A DNA stretch of 64,000 bases from Agapetus fuscipes (GCA_951799405.1 OX637333.1:14941960-15005959), one strand, 5' to 3'. Shown: positions 10,127 through 20,945, numbered from the stretch's first letter. The notes: generated by a model from the letters alone, not told the origin. A program made the numbers and translations.

Positions 10127-10397
10127 TTTTTCCGCCTACGGCCGTTCGGGTGCCCTCCAGCTAGTTGCCCCAATCGACCTATATACCCTATACCCCTTCC
10201 AGGGGTATTTAGGGCCTGGACAACCACTTCCCCAAATCCTACACGTACCTTAAGTAGCACATAGCAGCACGCACTATGTGCCACTGAAGATACGTGGAGG
10301 ATATGGGGTCATGGTTGTCCTGGCCCATACAAGAGTATAATAGCGGTCCACTGGAAGCATCTAGCTGGAGATCACCCGAGCGCGGCCTGCGGAAAAA
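10127..10397. repeat. Imperfect palindrome of about 270 bp
   Basis: Two arms of about 130 bp pair around an axis near 10268. Matching pairs include TCCGC...GCGGA at the base and TCGGGTG...CACCCGA. Further in are CCTCCAGCTAG...CTAGCTGGAG, GGACAACC...GGTTGTCC and GTAGCACATA...TATGTGCCAC at the tip. Local GC is clearly above the surroundings. It follows the palindrome array with a short pyrimidine-rich gap. Confidence 0.7.
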
Positions 10398-10536
10398 CAG
10401 ACAACAAAAATACAGAGTTATGTAGTTATCGCACGACGTGCATTTTATTGATCAGAAAAGCCACATAATTAGACAAACAATACATAATGATCAGCATTAA
10501 AAATAGGAACAGCACACAGGAGTCCAGGGGCAGCGG

Positions 10537-10736
10537 NNNNNNNNNNNNNNNNNNNNNNNNNNNNNNNNNNNNNNNNNNNNNNNNNNNNNNNNNNNNNNNN
10601 NNNNNNNNNNNNNNNNNNNNNNNNNNNNNNNNNNNNNNNNNNNNNNNNNNNNNNNNNNNNNNNNNNNNNNNNNNNNNNNNNNNNNNNNNNNNNNNNNNNN
10701 NNNNNNNNNNNNNNNNNNNNNNNNNNNNNNNNNNNN
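10537..10736. other. Assembly gap of 200 N
   Basis: Exactly 200 ambiguous bases. Frames running through it are artefacts. Confidence 1.
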
Positions 10737-11094
10737 TACAAAAAAAGGCATTCAATTTATTTGTAAACAAATTTACAACAATTCACTTTCGTTCGTGTTA
10801 ACAGATATATCCAAGTATATAAGTAAATAATTATTCACCCTGTACCGATTACTCAAAAATGCAAAGAAACTGGCATAAGGTCTCTAGAGAGCGTTTTACA
10901 TTTCACAGAATTGGAATAAAACGCTACAGTTCAGTTTACACTATAGTCACACAGAAGCACACACGTGTGTGCCCTGTATTTTTTACATTGCATATTTTAT
11001 CAAAGTGTAGACTCCAGTGGTTGCAGACCTATACATGTGTATTAAAATAAAATATGAAAAAAAAATATATATATTTCATTTTCATTGTTTATCT
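10737..11094. other. Unassigned sequence after the gap
   Basis: No reliable coding or repeat signal; one 63-codon frame (10859-11050) has no recognisable motif. Confidence 0.4.
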
Positions 11095-11345
11095 TGACTT
11101 ATAGGTTGGTATGAGGCTCACCACCCAAACTTTAAAAAATGGTTTACTTTACCAATGTCACCCCTGTTTCAGGGAAGATCAGTAAAAGTTGCAGGGCTTT
11201 TGTTTATTTGTGGATTTGATTTTAATATGTAAATGCGCATGCACGATTTGTAAATGCGAACTTACAAGGGTATTTTTGTGAGCATGCACTTAATATGAAC
11301 CTTAAATGTTAACATAGTTTTGCCACTTAGATGATAGATTATACA
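11095..11345 (+). repeat. LN1 3-prime fragment
   Basis: It carries the tail sequence from TTGACTTATAGGTTGGTATG to the terminal TTAGATGATAGATTATA. Confidence 0.8.
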
Positions 11346-11356
11346 TTGTGATTATG

Positions 11357-11590
11357 TCCCAATGACTCAGTTGATAGAGTGCTTGCATTCCATGCCGAGA
11401 GCTGAGGTTCGTATCCCACGGAGGATGTCAGAAATGATTTCCCGTGTCGGTGTTTATTTCAACTCAATAATAAAATACCGGCAAGGTTTCTCAACCTTAA
11501 CAATAAATGAGAACCAGCCCCCTCGGGTGCTGGGACACCCCCGCTTCAACTGAAATGGTTGGCGTAAGGCCGGCTTCCTTACCTATAAAA
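11357..11590 (+). mobile_element. SINE-B copy
   Basis: The tRNA-like head has GACTCAGTTGATAGAGTGC (A box) and GGTTCGTATCCC (B box). The body follows, and the copy stops before the family 3-prime end. Confidence 0.8.
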
Positions 11591-11904
11591 ATACAACTTT
11601 CATTTTTCTTTTCATCTTCGTCTCCTAAATGTTATTAATTTTTAAAGTTAAAAAAAGGTTTCATATTACTGCGTAGCCAGGGAATGTTTGTTGAGGCCGT
11701 GACTGCGTATGTGTTCAGTAAATATGCAAGTGTGTGTGTGCTCATGGACTTCACCCTGTGCGAAGGAAGACAACGCATCCAAGTGCTATATATGCCTGTA
11801 TAGTATACTTTTTATACCATTGGATGTGTACATTGAAATAGCAACATGAAGTTTTTTTTCTAATAATTCAACTAAGTGATGGAATATATTCTAAGCATAA
11901 AAGC
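11591..11904. other. Unassigned spacer between SINEs
   Basis: Contains GTGTGTGTGCTC and other low-information sequence; no feature recognised. Confidence 0.4.
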
Positions 11905-12340
11905 AGCACAAAAGATATACCATTTATATTTTCAAATTTGCTCTTCGCTGAGTTGAAAAATTCATAAAACCTTTACCAATGACCGGTCACGAAATGTCCA
12001 TCCGGCCTTACAGCAACTGGGTCTTGCTTGAGAATTGGCGCTTTATAGCGACGACGATCAAGCTCGTAAAAAGGTCGATAGCTCAATTTGTAGAATGCTT
12101 GCATTCCATGCCGAGAGCAAGGGTTCGATCTCAAAGTTTGACTCAGCCTTCACAAGAAATGAGAACCAGCCCTTCACGGGAGCTGGGAAACCCCCACTTC
12201 AACTAAAAGTGGTTGGTGTGAGGACGGCCCCCTTACCTGTAAAAAAAAATAGGTCCCGAAGCGCCACATGCGACTCCTTCGGGGATAACGCAGGCAAGAA
12301 GTTACACTACATGTGTAGCTTAGTTGCGTTTTTATATAAT
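11905..12340 (+). mobile_element. Composite SINE A-B
   Basis: SINE-A body (from ACCATTTATATTTTC to GACGATCAAGCTCGTAAAAA) passes at about 12071 directly into the SINE-B head GGTCGATAGCTCAATTTG. The composite then ends as SINE-B. The same A-to-B junction occurs at about 26570, 33200 and, inverted, 45395. The SINE-A tRNA head is missing here. Confidence 0.8.
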
Positions 12341-12360
12341 TACCCACTGATATAATATAA

Positions 12361-12590
12361 GGGTGTCAGAAATGATTTCCGGTTCGGTGTTTATTTCTAA
12401 CCCAAAATAAAATACCAGGAAGGTGTACTCAGCCTTCACAAGAAATAAGTACCAGTCCCCACGGGAGCTGGTATGCCTTCGCATCAACGAAGTGGTTGGC
12501 GTAAGGCCGGCCCTCTTACCTATAAAATAAATAGGTTCCCTCGCCACATGCGAAGCCCTTCGGGGATAACGCGGCAAGAAATTATTATTT
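12361..12590 (+). mobile_element. SINE-B copy lacking its head
   Basis: It begins at GGGTGTCAGAAATGATTTCC, just after the tRNA-like part, and ends at AACGCGGCAAGAAAT. Confidence 0.75.
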
Positions 12591-12741
12591 AATTAGCCAC
12601 ACATACTCATGACATTTTTGTTAGATTTCGACGGAACTTAGTTGTCTTGCACCAATCGAAATCTTGACTTTTGGATTACGAGTCCGTGAAAATCCGTGAA
12701 AACCTAAAATTAAACATATATACCTATATATATATATACAT

Positions 12742-13262
12742 ATGAGGATAATTTATTTATTTAATTTTTTACATGACCAAAGAGCGCCGTTTTTGTGTGT
12801 TTCACACCTCAAGGGCCCTCCTAATCATGAATTAGATATTTTAAAAAGGTGCCGTTTCAGTGCTCCCTTAAAAATGCCAACAGATTCCGAAACCCTCACT
12901 CCGGGTGGCAGTCTGTTCTACTCCATCGGCCCCGAAAACCGGAAAGCGCGATCCTAAAAATTAGTGCGTATTTGACGGCGAGGCTGCATCAATCTGACAG
13001 CTTGACACCCCGCTGACCTAAGTGTCCGCCCCCTCACACTCACTTCAACGGGGGAAAATATGTCTGCCAGATATGATGGAGCCAAACCATTTAGGGCTTT
13101 AAATACCATCAAACACACACGGAACCCTCTCAGGGAAACGAAGCCAATGTAGTTCTTTCAACAGCGAAGTGATGTGAGAGAATTTGGACATCCCGAAGAT
13201 CAGTCTTGCGGCCGCATTCAAAACAGACTGAAATCTGTTCAGTTCAGCGTTAACCACTAGAC
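12742..13262 (-). mobile_element. LN3 (L2-like LINE) 3-prime end, 5-prime truncated
   Basis: It is the antisense counterpart of the last part of LN3 at 54228-54740: CACTCCGGGTGGCAGTCTGT, then AAACGAAGCCAATGTAGT. The tail block is also present (AGAGCGCCGTTTTTGTGTGT). The coding part is frameshifted. Confidence 0.8.
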
Positions 13263-14899
13263 TAAATTACAGGCCTGAAAATTTCAAATTGCTCTACGCT
13301 AGGTTCAAAAAATGATTTCAATTCAACAAAAAAGGCCAGCCAGCAGAATTCTTTCCAGCTAAATCATTGAGCTAAATGAATTTCACTTTGAAATTCAAAC
13401 AAACTTTCATATTATTCATGTAATGGAAAAAAACTTATCAGAATACTATAAAGTCGTGTGCAGCTCTCCGTACAATTCATTTCATCTGATTGAATGATCT
13501 TTCGCTGCTTTCGCCATTTCGTTAAACTTTGCAAACTGTTTTTATGTACGTACGTATTATACTACCATAGCGTTTATGTATATACTCTTACACACACAAT
13601 ATAAGAGAGGGCTGACTCGAGCATCTTCGGCAATATACGATGATACACGAGTGTACCCGAAGTATGAAATGTAGCAAATACAGCGCAACCAAAAAATGTA
13701 TGGAATCTTAAACAGCAACTCTAGATGGCGTTTTGATTTCCATGCATTTTTGAGAAACCAGTTGGTCCAGTTGTAACGTAAACGATTGTACTCTTTTGCA
13801 TTATATAAATCTTGATTCCATAAAACTAAGGAGATATAATATTTTTCTCCGCAGTTCATCTACCGGCCGCAGGTGACGCTAGCGACCGGGTCATTTTTTG
13901 TATGGAAATCTTTATTTTTCCAGGATAAATAGAAATCGGGGGAGAAAAAATAAAACAAGTATGGCATTACAAACATAAAAAATATCACTTCAAATCCTAA
14001 AAGGAAAATAAACCATTAAAAGACGAATGTAGCTACAATATCGTATGCAAAATTTGGGTACTTTTTAAATAATCATAAAAAATCAATGAAAAGTAAAAAA
14101 AAACAACTAACAAGTAGAAAAAATAAAACTAATCAAAATTAATGTTTTGAAATAAAAAAAAGTTAGGATTTTTTCATAAGAACAGTGGAAATCTCCATTT
14201 AAGGTATCTCCGTAAATAAAATTATTTTGAATTGGTTTTTTATGGAAAAAAATACCTAATTTTATGTGTTAATTTAATCTGGAAAAAAAATGCTACCTTA
14301 TCATTAAAAATATGGGCGATTTTGGTCATCAAAGTTGGGCGCGCTGACCTCTCAATCACCCTTAAGAATCAAGTATTAGATAAAATCAAACGAAATATAA
14401 TTTTGTTTCTTTAAAATGAATGAAATAGTTATTATTACGTGTTTGGTATCTTGTAATTTGAGAGGGGTGGGTGGAGGCACCCCCTTACTTTGTTACTCCG
14501 CGCAGACGCGCGTCACCCATTCGGTGCTCTCAGAGATGTGACTATAGTTGTACGCTACTCATATTTTTTGCGCATACAAATTTGCGAGAGATCCTAAGTG
14601 TATTTTTGATTTATCAGCGTGTTAATGCAACAGATTGGCTTCATTTAAATATGCAAAACATCTTAAAGTACCGATAACTGAAAAATATTCTGATTGACAA
14701 AAAACCAAAAGATAAATGATCATAAGGAGTGTTGATTTGAAAACTGCTGCGAGAAATTAAATAAAAACTAAACCGGAAACATAAATATGAAACAGACGAA
14801 GAAAAAGCTACAAGTTTATTGCCAAATCTGTCTGACCTATCAACTGATGTCTCTCAACAACCAGTCTCAACAGTAATAGAAAAACTAGCACTTCAGAGA
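13263..14899. other. Unassigned AT-rich sequence
   Basis: A 100-codon minus-strand frame (13557-13859) and shorter plus frames carry no motif that I recognise and no codon-use signal. The last 150 bp may already belong to the decayed gene that starts near 14900. Confidence 0.35.
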
Positions 14900-15534
14900 C
14901 CGCTACTTCAAACTTAGTATTCATATTCATTAAAAACTATTGATCTAGGCATACTGAAAAAACCTGTGAATAAATTTGGCATTTCCAATAAGGCTGAAGC
15001 TGCTCTTGTTTTGGCAACAATTCATCCAAAGTTTTCGATCACAATAAAATTAGAAGAGCCCGTGAAAAGCAGAGAACTAAGTTCAGCGGTGTCACAACTG
15101 ATTCTGATTACTAAAATTTGGGTTTATACTTTGATGGACGTAAAAATAAAACCTTTAATATGGTGGATCATAAGAGAAATAAAATTATAGAGAAGCATAG
15201 TACATAAAATATCTAGTAAAACCGCTGCAGTGGTGTATTTGTCAACTCCATGCCAACGGACTGTCGAACTGCAATTATTTGAATATATTGATGGTTGTAC
15301 AAGTGGACCAAAAAGTTACTCTGGACCCATAAAAAAGGTATTAAAAAGTTGTGAAGAGCTTCCAATAGTCTCGTTTCTAACTATCCAATGTGATGTACCT
15401 ATTGGACGGAGAATAACTATAAAGTCTGGATATTGTTCTCAAAGCTTATTAAAAAGAAACCCTGGAAAACTAATGCATTCAAGATGGCTCACAGAATACT
15501 ACGACTTTAAGTTCTTTTTTTTTTTAACCTTCTG
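14900..15534 (+). pseudogene. Decayed arthropod multicopy gene, 5-prime part
   Basis: Pieces in several frames are readable. NKFGISNKAEAALVLAT is at 14969. NLGLYFDGRKNKTF is at 15115, CTSGPKSYSGPIKKVL at about 15296, and NPGKLMHSRWLTEYY at about 15459-15503. From memory these resemble a large family of uncharacterised arthropod proteins with conserved GLYFDGRKDKT and PGKLSHSRWLT blocks, probably mobile-element-related. Frameshifts and stops show a dead copy. LN4 inserted 3-prime of the RWLT block; the remainder continues at 20946. Confidence 0.55.
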
Positions 15535-15546
15535 ACAAGCTGTTAA
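15535..15546 (+). repeat. LN4 target-site duplication, left
   Basis: ACAAGCTGTTAA is repeated exactly at 20934-20945 (the first A could instead be the last A of the poly-A tail). Confidence 0.9.
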
Positions 15547-15574
15547 GACTCTCACGCGAGCTCGCAAGCTGAAC

Positions 15575-15581
15575 GGACGTG
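15575..15581 (+). promoter_or_regulatory. Candidate downstream promoter element of LN4
   Basis: GGACGTG starts 28-29 bases after the inferred element start. Drosophila jockey and I elements, from established knowledge, use an internal promoter with an RGWYV-type element at +28 to +34. Position and sequence both fit; function is inferred. Confidence 0.55.
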
Positions 15582-15798
15582 TCTTATTATTCTCTCTACG
15601 TACAAATACTTTATTCGTTAAATATACTTATGTTTTTGTTTTTTGTTCTTTCTCACAATTAAGTTTAATTTCTCTAAATGTGAATAAAGTTCTGTGTTTT
15701 GTGAACTGTTCAAAATATCTGTGAATTAGTTGTGTTTTTGTGAAATATTTTGCTAATCTAATAATTTCCTACCTACACATACCTACATAAAATTCAAT

Positions 15799-18700
15799 AT
15801 GAGTAAACCGCCTGATATTGAGAATCCAATGCCACCTGACAGGGTCTCAGCCAAGAGGAAAAAAGTAGATTTATCAAATATGAGTGATGGCCCGGCGTCT
15901 TCGGAGTCCGCTGAGCAGCCAGGAGTGTCTGCTGGCGAGGGAAGCTACCCTCCCACGGCCCTTCCACCTTTTATAGTAACGGTAGAGAGCACTACAAAGG
16001 GGAAAAGAGTGCACCCCATGGTGTTGGGGAATATTCTTTCTAAGACCAAAATGGAAGGCATAACTTCTGGTGGAGTGAAGGCGGATGGAGGTCGCAGAAT
16101 CACAGTATCCTTTTCAACTACAAAACACGCAAATCTATTTTTAAAATCGGAAGTGCTATCTATCAACAATCTGAAAGCATACATCCCAAACTATAGGCTT
16201 TATAAAAGTGGTCTCATCAGAGGAATCCCCACAGACCTAACGAGTGAGGACGTTTGCGGGGCTATTGAAGTTCCATCATCATGTGGCAAGGTCGTTAAGA
16301 TGAGACGCCTCAATAGAAGAACAACCATTGACGGAAAAACGGAGTGGGTACCTTCAACTACTGTCCTTTTAACATTTGAAGGTCAAAGTCTCCCAGAACA
16401 TGTCTACCTTTTTTACAATTCAATAAAAGTAGAATTATACGTTCCTCCATCCTATATCTGCCATAAATGCCTAAGATATGGGCATACCCATAAATTTTGC
16501 CAAAATTTACCAAGATGTGCGAAATGCGGCGAAGGTCACGAAAGTGCTACCTGTAACAATACAAATGATACCCACCCAACAATATGTGTGAACTGCAAAG
16601 GAGAACACGCATCTACAAGCATCTCATGTCCGGAGCTACAGAGGCAAAAGGGCATAAGGCACATTATGGCATCTGAGGGAATCTCCTTTATTCAGGCTTC
16701 CCAAAAAACACTCCCATTAAAAAAAACATTTAGCGAAGCAGTCTCTGCCCAAGCTGGCCACAAAAAAACAATATTTCAGAAACCGAAACAACACTCATTT
16801 CGCTCAAATATAGACCACATAGACCACGATGCTATTAAAACTCTTTTGATGTACCCAAATGGACAGCTACATTCCTCAAAAAATGGCTGTGGTCTACCCA
16901 CCACAAGGAGTGAAGCTCCCAACACCTCACCTTCATCATCTACAAATCTGCCAATTCCCGAACTCCTACAAAACTCACAGATTATTAAGCTGATGTCCCA
17001 AATTTTTACTTACCTTTTGACAAATATTAACAGTGATTCTCCACTTGACATTATACCTTCCTCTTCAATTAAATCTGGATCTGACTCCACTGTACAGAGA
17101 TCCAATAGAGACATCTCTGTTCTACAGTGGAATGCACGTAGTGCTATAAGCAACAAACCAGATATTTTATACCTTTTAAACAATCACAAAATTCAAATTG
17201 CCGCAATATCAGAAACCTGGATAAGGCCACACTTCACCTTCAATATACCAGGGTATTCGTGTGTAAGGTGCGATAGAATGGAGGGAAGGGGGGGTGGGGC
17301 AGCACTGCTGGTGTGTTCAGCCCTCACTTTCACACAGATTAGCTTACCTTACAATCCACTTCTAGAAGTTGTTGCCATAATAGTAAACAACATAGGATTT
17401 GTTTCCCTGTATATCCCTCCGGATACTGGATTTGATAAATATTACTGGGATTCTATAATCCATCTCCTCCCCCCCTATTTCTTCCTCCTTGGAGATTTTA
17501 ACGCGCATAGCCCAGTATGGGGCTGCCATAATACAAATAGTGCAGGAGACCGACTGTTAAACTTTATTGATGCCCATGACATGTGCATCCTTAATGATGG
17601 CTCTGCTACTAGGCTGGCACCAGCGAACCAGAATCAAAGTGCGCTGGACCTGTCCCTATGCACTAAAGAGCTGGCGAGCATCGTGGATTGGATGATAACA
17701 TACGACTCATTATCCAGTGATCACTTCCCTATAATCTTATCTATTAGGACAAACTCTTATCATGACACCTCAAAGAGCTACCGAAGCCTTTACAACATAC
17801 ACAAGGCTGACTGGGGTAGGTTTATAGAAACATTGGAGAGTGAGATCAGCAATATTGAAAAGTCTTTCAACAAAAATACTTCTGTTCAAAATAACTACAA
17901 TAACTTCTTTCAAATAATCCAAAAGGCAGCTAATGAAGCAATTCCTAAGAAAACAGGAGGTAGGAAGCCAAGAAAATACACTCCATGGTGGGATGGGGAG
18001 TGTGATCAATTGATTGAAACACGGAAAAAAGCTATGCTGAAATATAAATTAGATATGTCTATGGAGAACTTCCTGGATGCAAAAGCCGTTCAAGCTAAAA
18101 CCAAAAAAATACTGAGACAGAAGAAACGAGATGGGTGGAGTAAATTTTGCTCCTCTCTATCCCCAAATTCACCTTCATCATACGTATGGAATATGATTAA
18201 ACGTTTTAGAGGCTCAATGGTTCCCCCTCGCCAGCTCCAGCACACTAGTACGTGGCTACCGGAATTTGTTAGATCTCTGGCTCCACTGTACGTTCCAAAC
18301 TCTACTGAGACACCCCTTGAGGCTCAGCCAATGGTTGTTGATAATAATATACACAAGATCAACGCTTTTACGTTGGACGAGCTTAAATTATCTCTGAGCA
18401 AGACTAAAAACTCTTCGCCCGGTCTTGATTTAATCCCATACGCTGTCATAAGGAAACTTCCTGAGTCATATCTCAAATTTCTACTTAATATATACAATCA
18501 GACCTTATCTCAGGCTTCCATTCCCCATGAATGGAAGTACCAACTAGTTGTCCCAATCCCGAAACCAGGAAGAGATCCGACTCTTGGATCATCGTATCGG
18601 CCCATAGCATTGTCCTCCTGCATAGCGAAGGTACTCGAGCACCTTATTAAAACACGGGTAGAATGGTTTTTGGAGAAGAATATTCTCCTGCCTAAATACC

Positions 18701-20817
18701 AATTCGGTTTTCGAAGGTCACTCAGCTGCATAGATAATATATGTACCCTTGTTACAGATATCCAACTCGGGTTCTCTAAGAAAGAATTTGTTGTAGCAGC
18801 GTTTTTAGACATTGACGCTGCGTATGATAACGTCTGCCTCTATATGTTGTATAACAAACTAATAGAATTATCTATTCCAGTCCCCTTAGCAAAAGTAATA
18901 TTTAACTTGTTAATTGATAGAAAAATTGTCGTTAAGAACGATCAAGAAGAAATTACTAGAACAACCTGGAAAGGTCTACCACAAGGCTCTGTGCTAAGCC
19001 CACTCCTCTTCAACGCATACTGCTATGACATCCAAAACGGCATGCACCAGGATTGCAACTTAATACAATATGCAGACGACATAGTCATGTACGCCGCAAA
19101 TAAAAATATTGATAAAGCCGTTAACACATTATCCGTTTCGCTTAACAAACTAAACAACTGGTTATTAGCACATTCGCTGAACATTTCCCCGCATAAATCA
19201 AAGATTCTAGTTTTCTCCAGAAAACACAAGAATCCAACTGTGTCAATCTACCTTAACGGTTTTCATATCCCCCAAGTTGAAGAGATAAAATTCCTGGGAG
19301 TCAACTTAGATAGGAAATTATCTTGGGCACAATTCATTAACTCAATAACGACTAAGTGCGAACAGAACACAAATATACTACGGGCAATTGCAGGGGTCTC
19401 GTGGGGCTCTCATCCATCCACCATGAGAAATATATACAACGCTCTGATTCGTTGCCATCTTGATTACGCCTGTTTTATATTAGATTCTCTCCCTATTCAC
19501 CTGGAAACTAAACTGGAAAGAGTGCAGTCTAAATGTCTTAGGCTTATTGTTGGCGCTATGCAGTCGACTCCTATCAATGCTCTACAAGTAGAATGTTGCG
19601 AGATGCCAATACCCATTAGGAGGCGATACCTTGCAGAGAGATTTCTTCTCAAACGCATAAGCTATCTCAACCATCCTCTCTTTAACAATATAGTCAAGTT
19701 AACACAATCTTATGACTCAAACAGATACTGGGCAAAAAAACGTAACCCTGTTTTATGTGTAGCGTATTCTACCATAACAAATACATATAAAGGACCTAAA
19801 TTTCTCTTCCCTTCTCCCGTCTACAATGTGCCAATCAAAGCTCTGCAAAAACTTCCCCACATTGTTGAAAACATTGGATTGAACAAGAGCTGCAATAAAG
19901 TTCATGAAGACTATAATGAGACATTCAACTCATATGTGAGAGAAAAATGGCCTGATCACACTCACATTTTTACAGACGGTTCTAAATTAACTCCAGACGG
20001 GAACAGTGGCTCTGCATTTGTAATCCCCATACTCGATATCGAGTCGGGATTCAAATTACCCCCGGAGGCCTCTGTCTACACGGCTGAATGTTTTGCCATG
20101 GAAAAAGCATTGCGCTCTTCTATAACATTAAATGAACATCGCTTTATAATTTTCTCCGACTCCCTCTCCCTCATTAACTGCTTGGCATCTCCACTTTCCA
20201 TATTTTCGAGGAACCAATTAATTATAAATATTCGCTTACTCCTGCTAAAACTTGAAGAAAGGGGCAAGGATGTGGTGATTGTGTGGATCCCTGCACACTG
20301 TGGGATTGAGGGAAATGAAAGGGCCGATTCCCTAGCCAAGCGGGCTGTTCAGCAAGGGAGTGCCCCGTCTGGATTTTCTATCCCAGAGAGCGACCAACTA
20401 AGGATCTTGGAGCGTGCCGCTGTTAGGAGGTGGAATGCCTCTTGGCATGGGAGCTCCAAGGGCCTCCGCTATAGAGGTGTTCAGGGAGCCATTCCATCTG
20501 GACCATGGTTTGCTGGAGCCAGACTGTCTAGAAACCACATCACCATTATCTGTCGTATGCGCTTTGGACACGTCAGACTAAACAACCATTTGTTTAAGTT
20601 GGGGCTTGTCGAATCCCCGGACTGTGACTGCGGCCAAGATCTTGAAACTATAGATCATATTTTTTTTGGATGCCCCTTACGAGATGCATTAGATATTTAT
20701 TTCAAATTCAAAAACATTTCATTTCCGGTAAACATAGAACACCTCTTGGCACTTAATTCCTCTAAAATTAATAGTATTTTGTTCAAATCAATTCTTAAAA
20801 ACTGTATAAAAATCTAA
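15799..20817 (+). CDS. LN4 fused gag-endonuclease-RT-RNase H polyprotein
   Basis: 1672 residues. Gag part: three zinc knuckles, CHKCLRYGHTHKFC (about 221-234), CAKCGEGHESATC (240-252) and CVNCKGEHASTSISC (262-276). APE endonuclease: LQWNARSAISNK (about 443), ISETW, GDFNAHSPVWG (565) and SSDHFP (639). Reverse transcriptase: LDIDAAYD (1003), GLPQGSVLSP and QYADDIVMY (1090). RNase H: FTDGSK (1391), YTAECFAMEKAL (1427), FSDSLSL and WIPAHCGIEGNERAD (1496). A CDCG...DHIFFGC motif lies near the C-terminus. All catalytic residues that I can check are present. I elements usually have separate gag and pol frames; here they are one frame. The ATG at 15799 is the first in-frame Met after the 5-prime untranslated region. 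Likely a self-mobilising retrotransposon protein acting on its own RNA. Confidence 0.93.
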   Translation: MSKPPDIENPMPPDRVSAKRKKVDLSNMSDGPASSESAEQPGVSAGEGSYPPTALPPFIVTVESTTKGKRVHPMVLGNILSKTKMEGITSGGVKADGGRRITVSFSTTKHANLFLKSEVLSINNLKAYIPNYRLYKSGLIRGIPTDLTSEDVCGAIEVPSSCGKVVKMRRLNRRTTIDGKTEWVPSTTVLLTFEGQSLPEHVYLFYNSIKVELYVPPSYICHKCLRYGHTHKFCQNLPRCAKCGEGHESATCNNTNDTHPTICVNCKGEHASTSISCPELQRQKGIRHIMASEGISFIQASQKTLPLKKTFSEAVSAQAGHKKTIFQKPKQHSFRSNIDHIDHDAIKTLLMYPNGQLHSSKNGCGLPTTRSEAPNTSPSSSTNLPIPELLQNSQIIKLMSQIFTYLLTNINSDSPLDIIPSSSIKSGSDSTVQRSNRDISVLQWNARSAISNKPDILYLLNNHKIQIAAISETWIRPHFTFNIPGYSCVRCDRMEGRGGGAALLVCSALTFTQISLPYNPLLEVVAIIVNNIGFVSLYIPPDTGFDKYYWDSIIHLLPPYFFLLGDFNAHSPVWGCHNTNSAGDRLLNFIDAHDMCILNDGSATRLAPANQNQSALDLSLCTKELASIVDWMITYDSLSSDHFPIILSIRTNSYHDTSKSYRSLYNIHKADWGRFIETLESEISNIEKSFNKNTSVQNNYNNFFQIIQKAANEAIPKKTGGRKPRKYTPWWDGECDQLIETRKKAMLKYKLDMSMENFLDAKAVQAKTKKILRQKKRDGWSKFCSSLSPNSPSSYVWNMIKRFRGSMVPPRQLQHTSTWLPEFVRSLAPLYVPNSTETPLEAQPMVVDNNIHKINAFTLDELKLSLSKTKNSSPGLDLIPYAVIRKLPESYLKFLLNIYNQTLSQASIPHEWKYQLVVPIPKPGRDPTLGSSYRPIALSSCIAKVLEHLIKTRVEWFLEKNILLPKYQFGFRRSLSCIDNICTLVTDIQLGFSKKEFVVAAFLDIDAAYDNVCLYMLYNKLIELSIPVPLAKVIFNLLIDRKIVVKNDQEEITRTTWKGLPQGSVLSPLLFNAYCYDIQNGMHQDCNLIQYADDIVMYAANKNIDKAVNTLSVSLNKLNNWLLAHSLNISPHKSKILVFSRKHKNPTVSIYLNGFHIPQVEEIKFLGVNLDRKLSWAQFINSITTKCEQNTNILRAIAGVSWGSHPSTMRNIYNALIRCHLDYACFILDSLPIHLETKLERVQSKCLRLIVGAMQSTPINALQVECCEMPIPIRRRYLAERFLLKRISYLNHPLFNNIVKLTQSYDSNRYWAKKRNPVLCVAYSTITNTYKGPKFLFPSPVYNVPIKALQKLPHIVENIGLNKSCNKVHEDYNETFNSYVREKWPDHTHIFTDGSKLTPDGNSGSAFVIPILDIESGFKLPPEASVYTAECFAMEKALRSSITLNEHRFIIFSDSLSLINCLASPLSIFSRNQLIINIRLLLLKLEERGKDVVIVWIPAHCGIEGNERADSLAKRAVQQGSAPSGFSIPESDQLRILERAAVRRWNASWHGSSKGLRYRGVQGAIPSGPWFAGARLSRNHITIICRMRFGHVRLNNHLFKLGLVESPDCDCGQDLETIDHIFFGCPLRDALDIYFKFKNISFPVNIEHLLALNSSKINSILFKSILKNCIKI

Positions 20818-20933
20818 AATCAACACAAATAAGTTAAAAATTAATTCTTAAACATTCCTGCAACTAACAGATGAATCCACGGCTGTAACATCCTTCAGGG
20901 TGAGATGCCAAAAAAAAAAAAAAAAAAAAAAAA

Positions 20934-20945
20934 ACAAGCTGTTAA
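20934..20945 (+). repeat. LN4 target-site duplication, right
   Basis: Exact copy of the left duplication, immediately after the poly-A tail. Confidence 0.9.

Larger units (their letters stand above)
15547..20933 (+). mobile_element. LN4, full-length I-clade-like non-LTR retrotransposon
   Basis: The 5.39-kb element has all the marks of a complete insertion. These are a 12-bp target duplication, a 252-bp 5-prime untranslated region, one uninterrupted 1672-codon frame, a short 3-prime untranslated region (20818-20909) and a run of about 24 A. It sits in a decayed gene copy. The lack of any stop or frameshift in 5 kb suggests a recent insertion that may still be competent; this cannot be proved from sequence alone. 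Confidence 0.9.

Noticed and set aside
10426..10801. Open frames of 84-114 codons around 10500-10750
   Set aside because: They consist mostly of the 200-N gap.
13557..13859. 100-codon minus-strand frame
   Set aside because: No recognisable motif, no splice context, composition like the non-coding surroundings.
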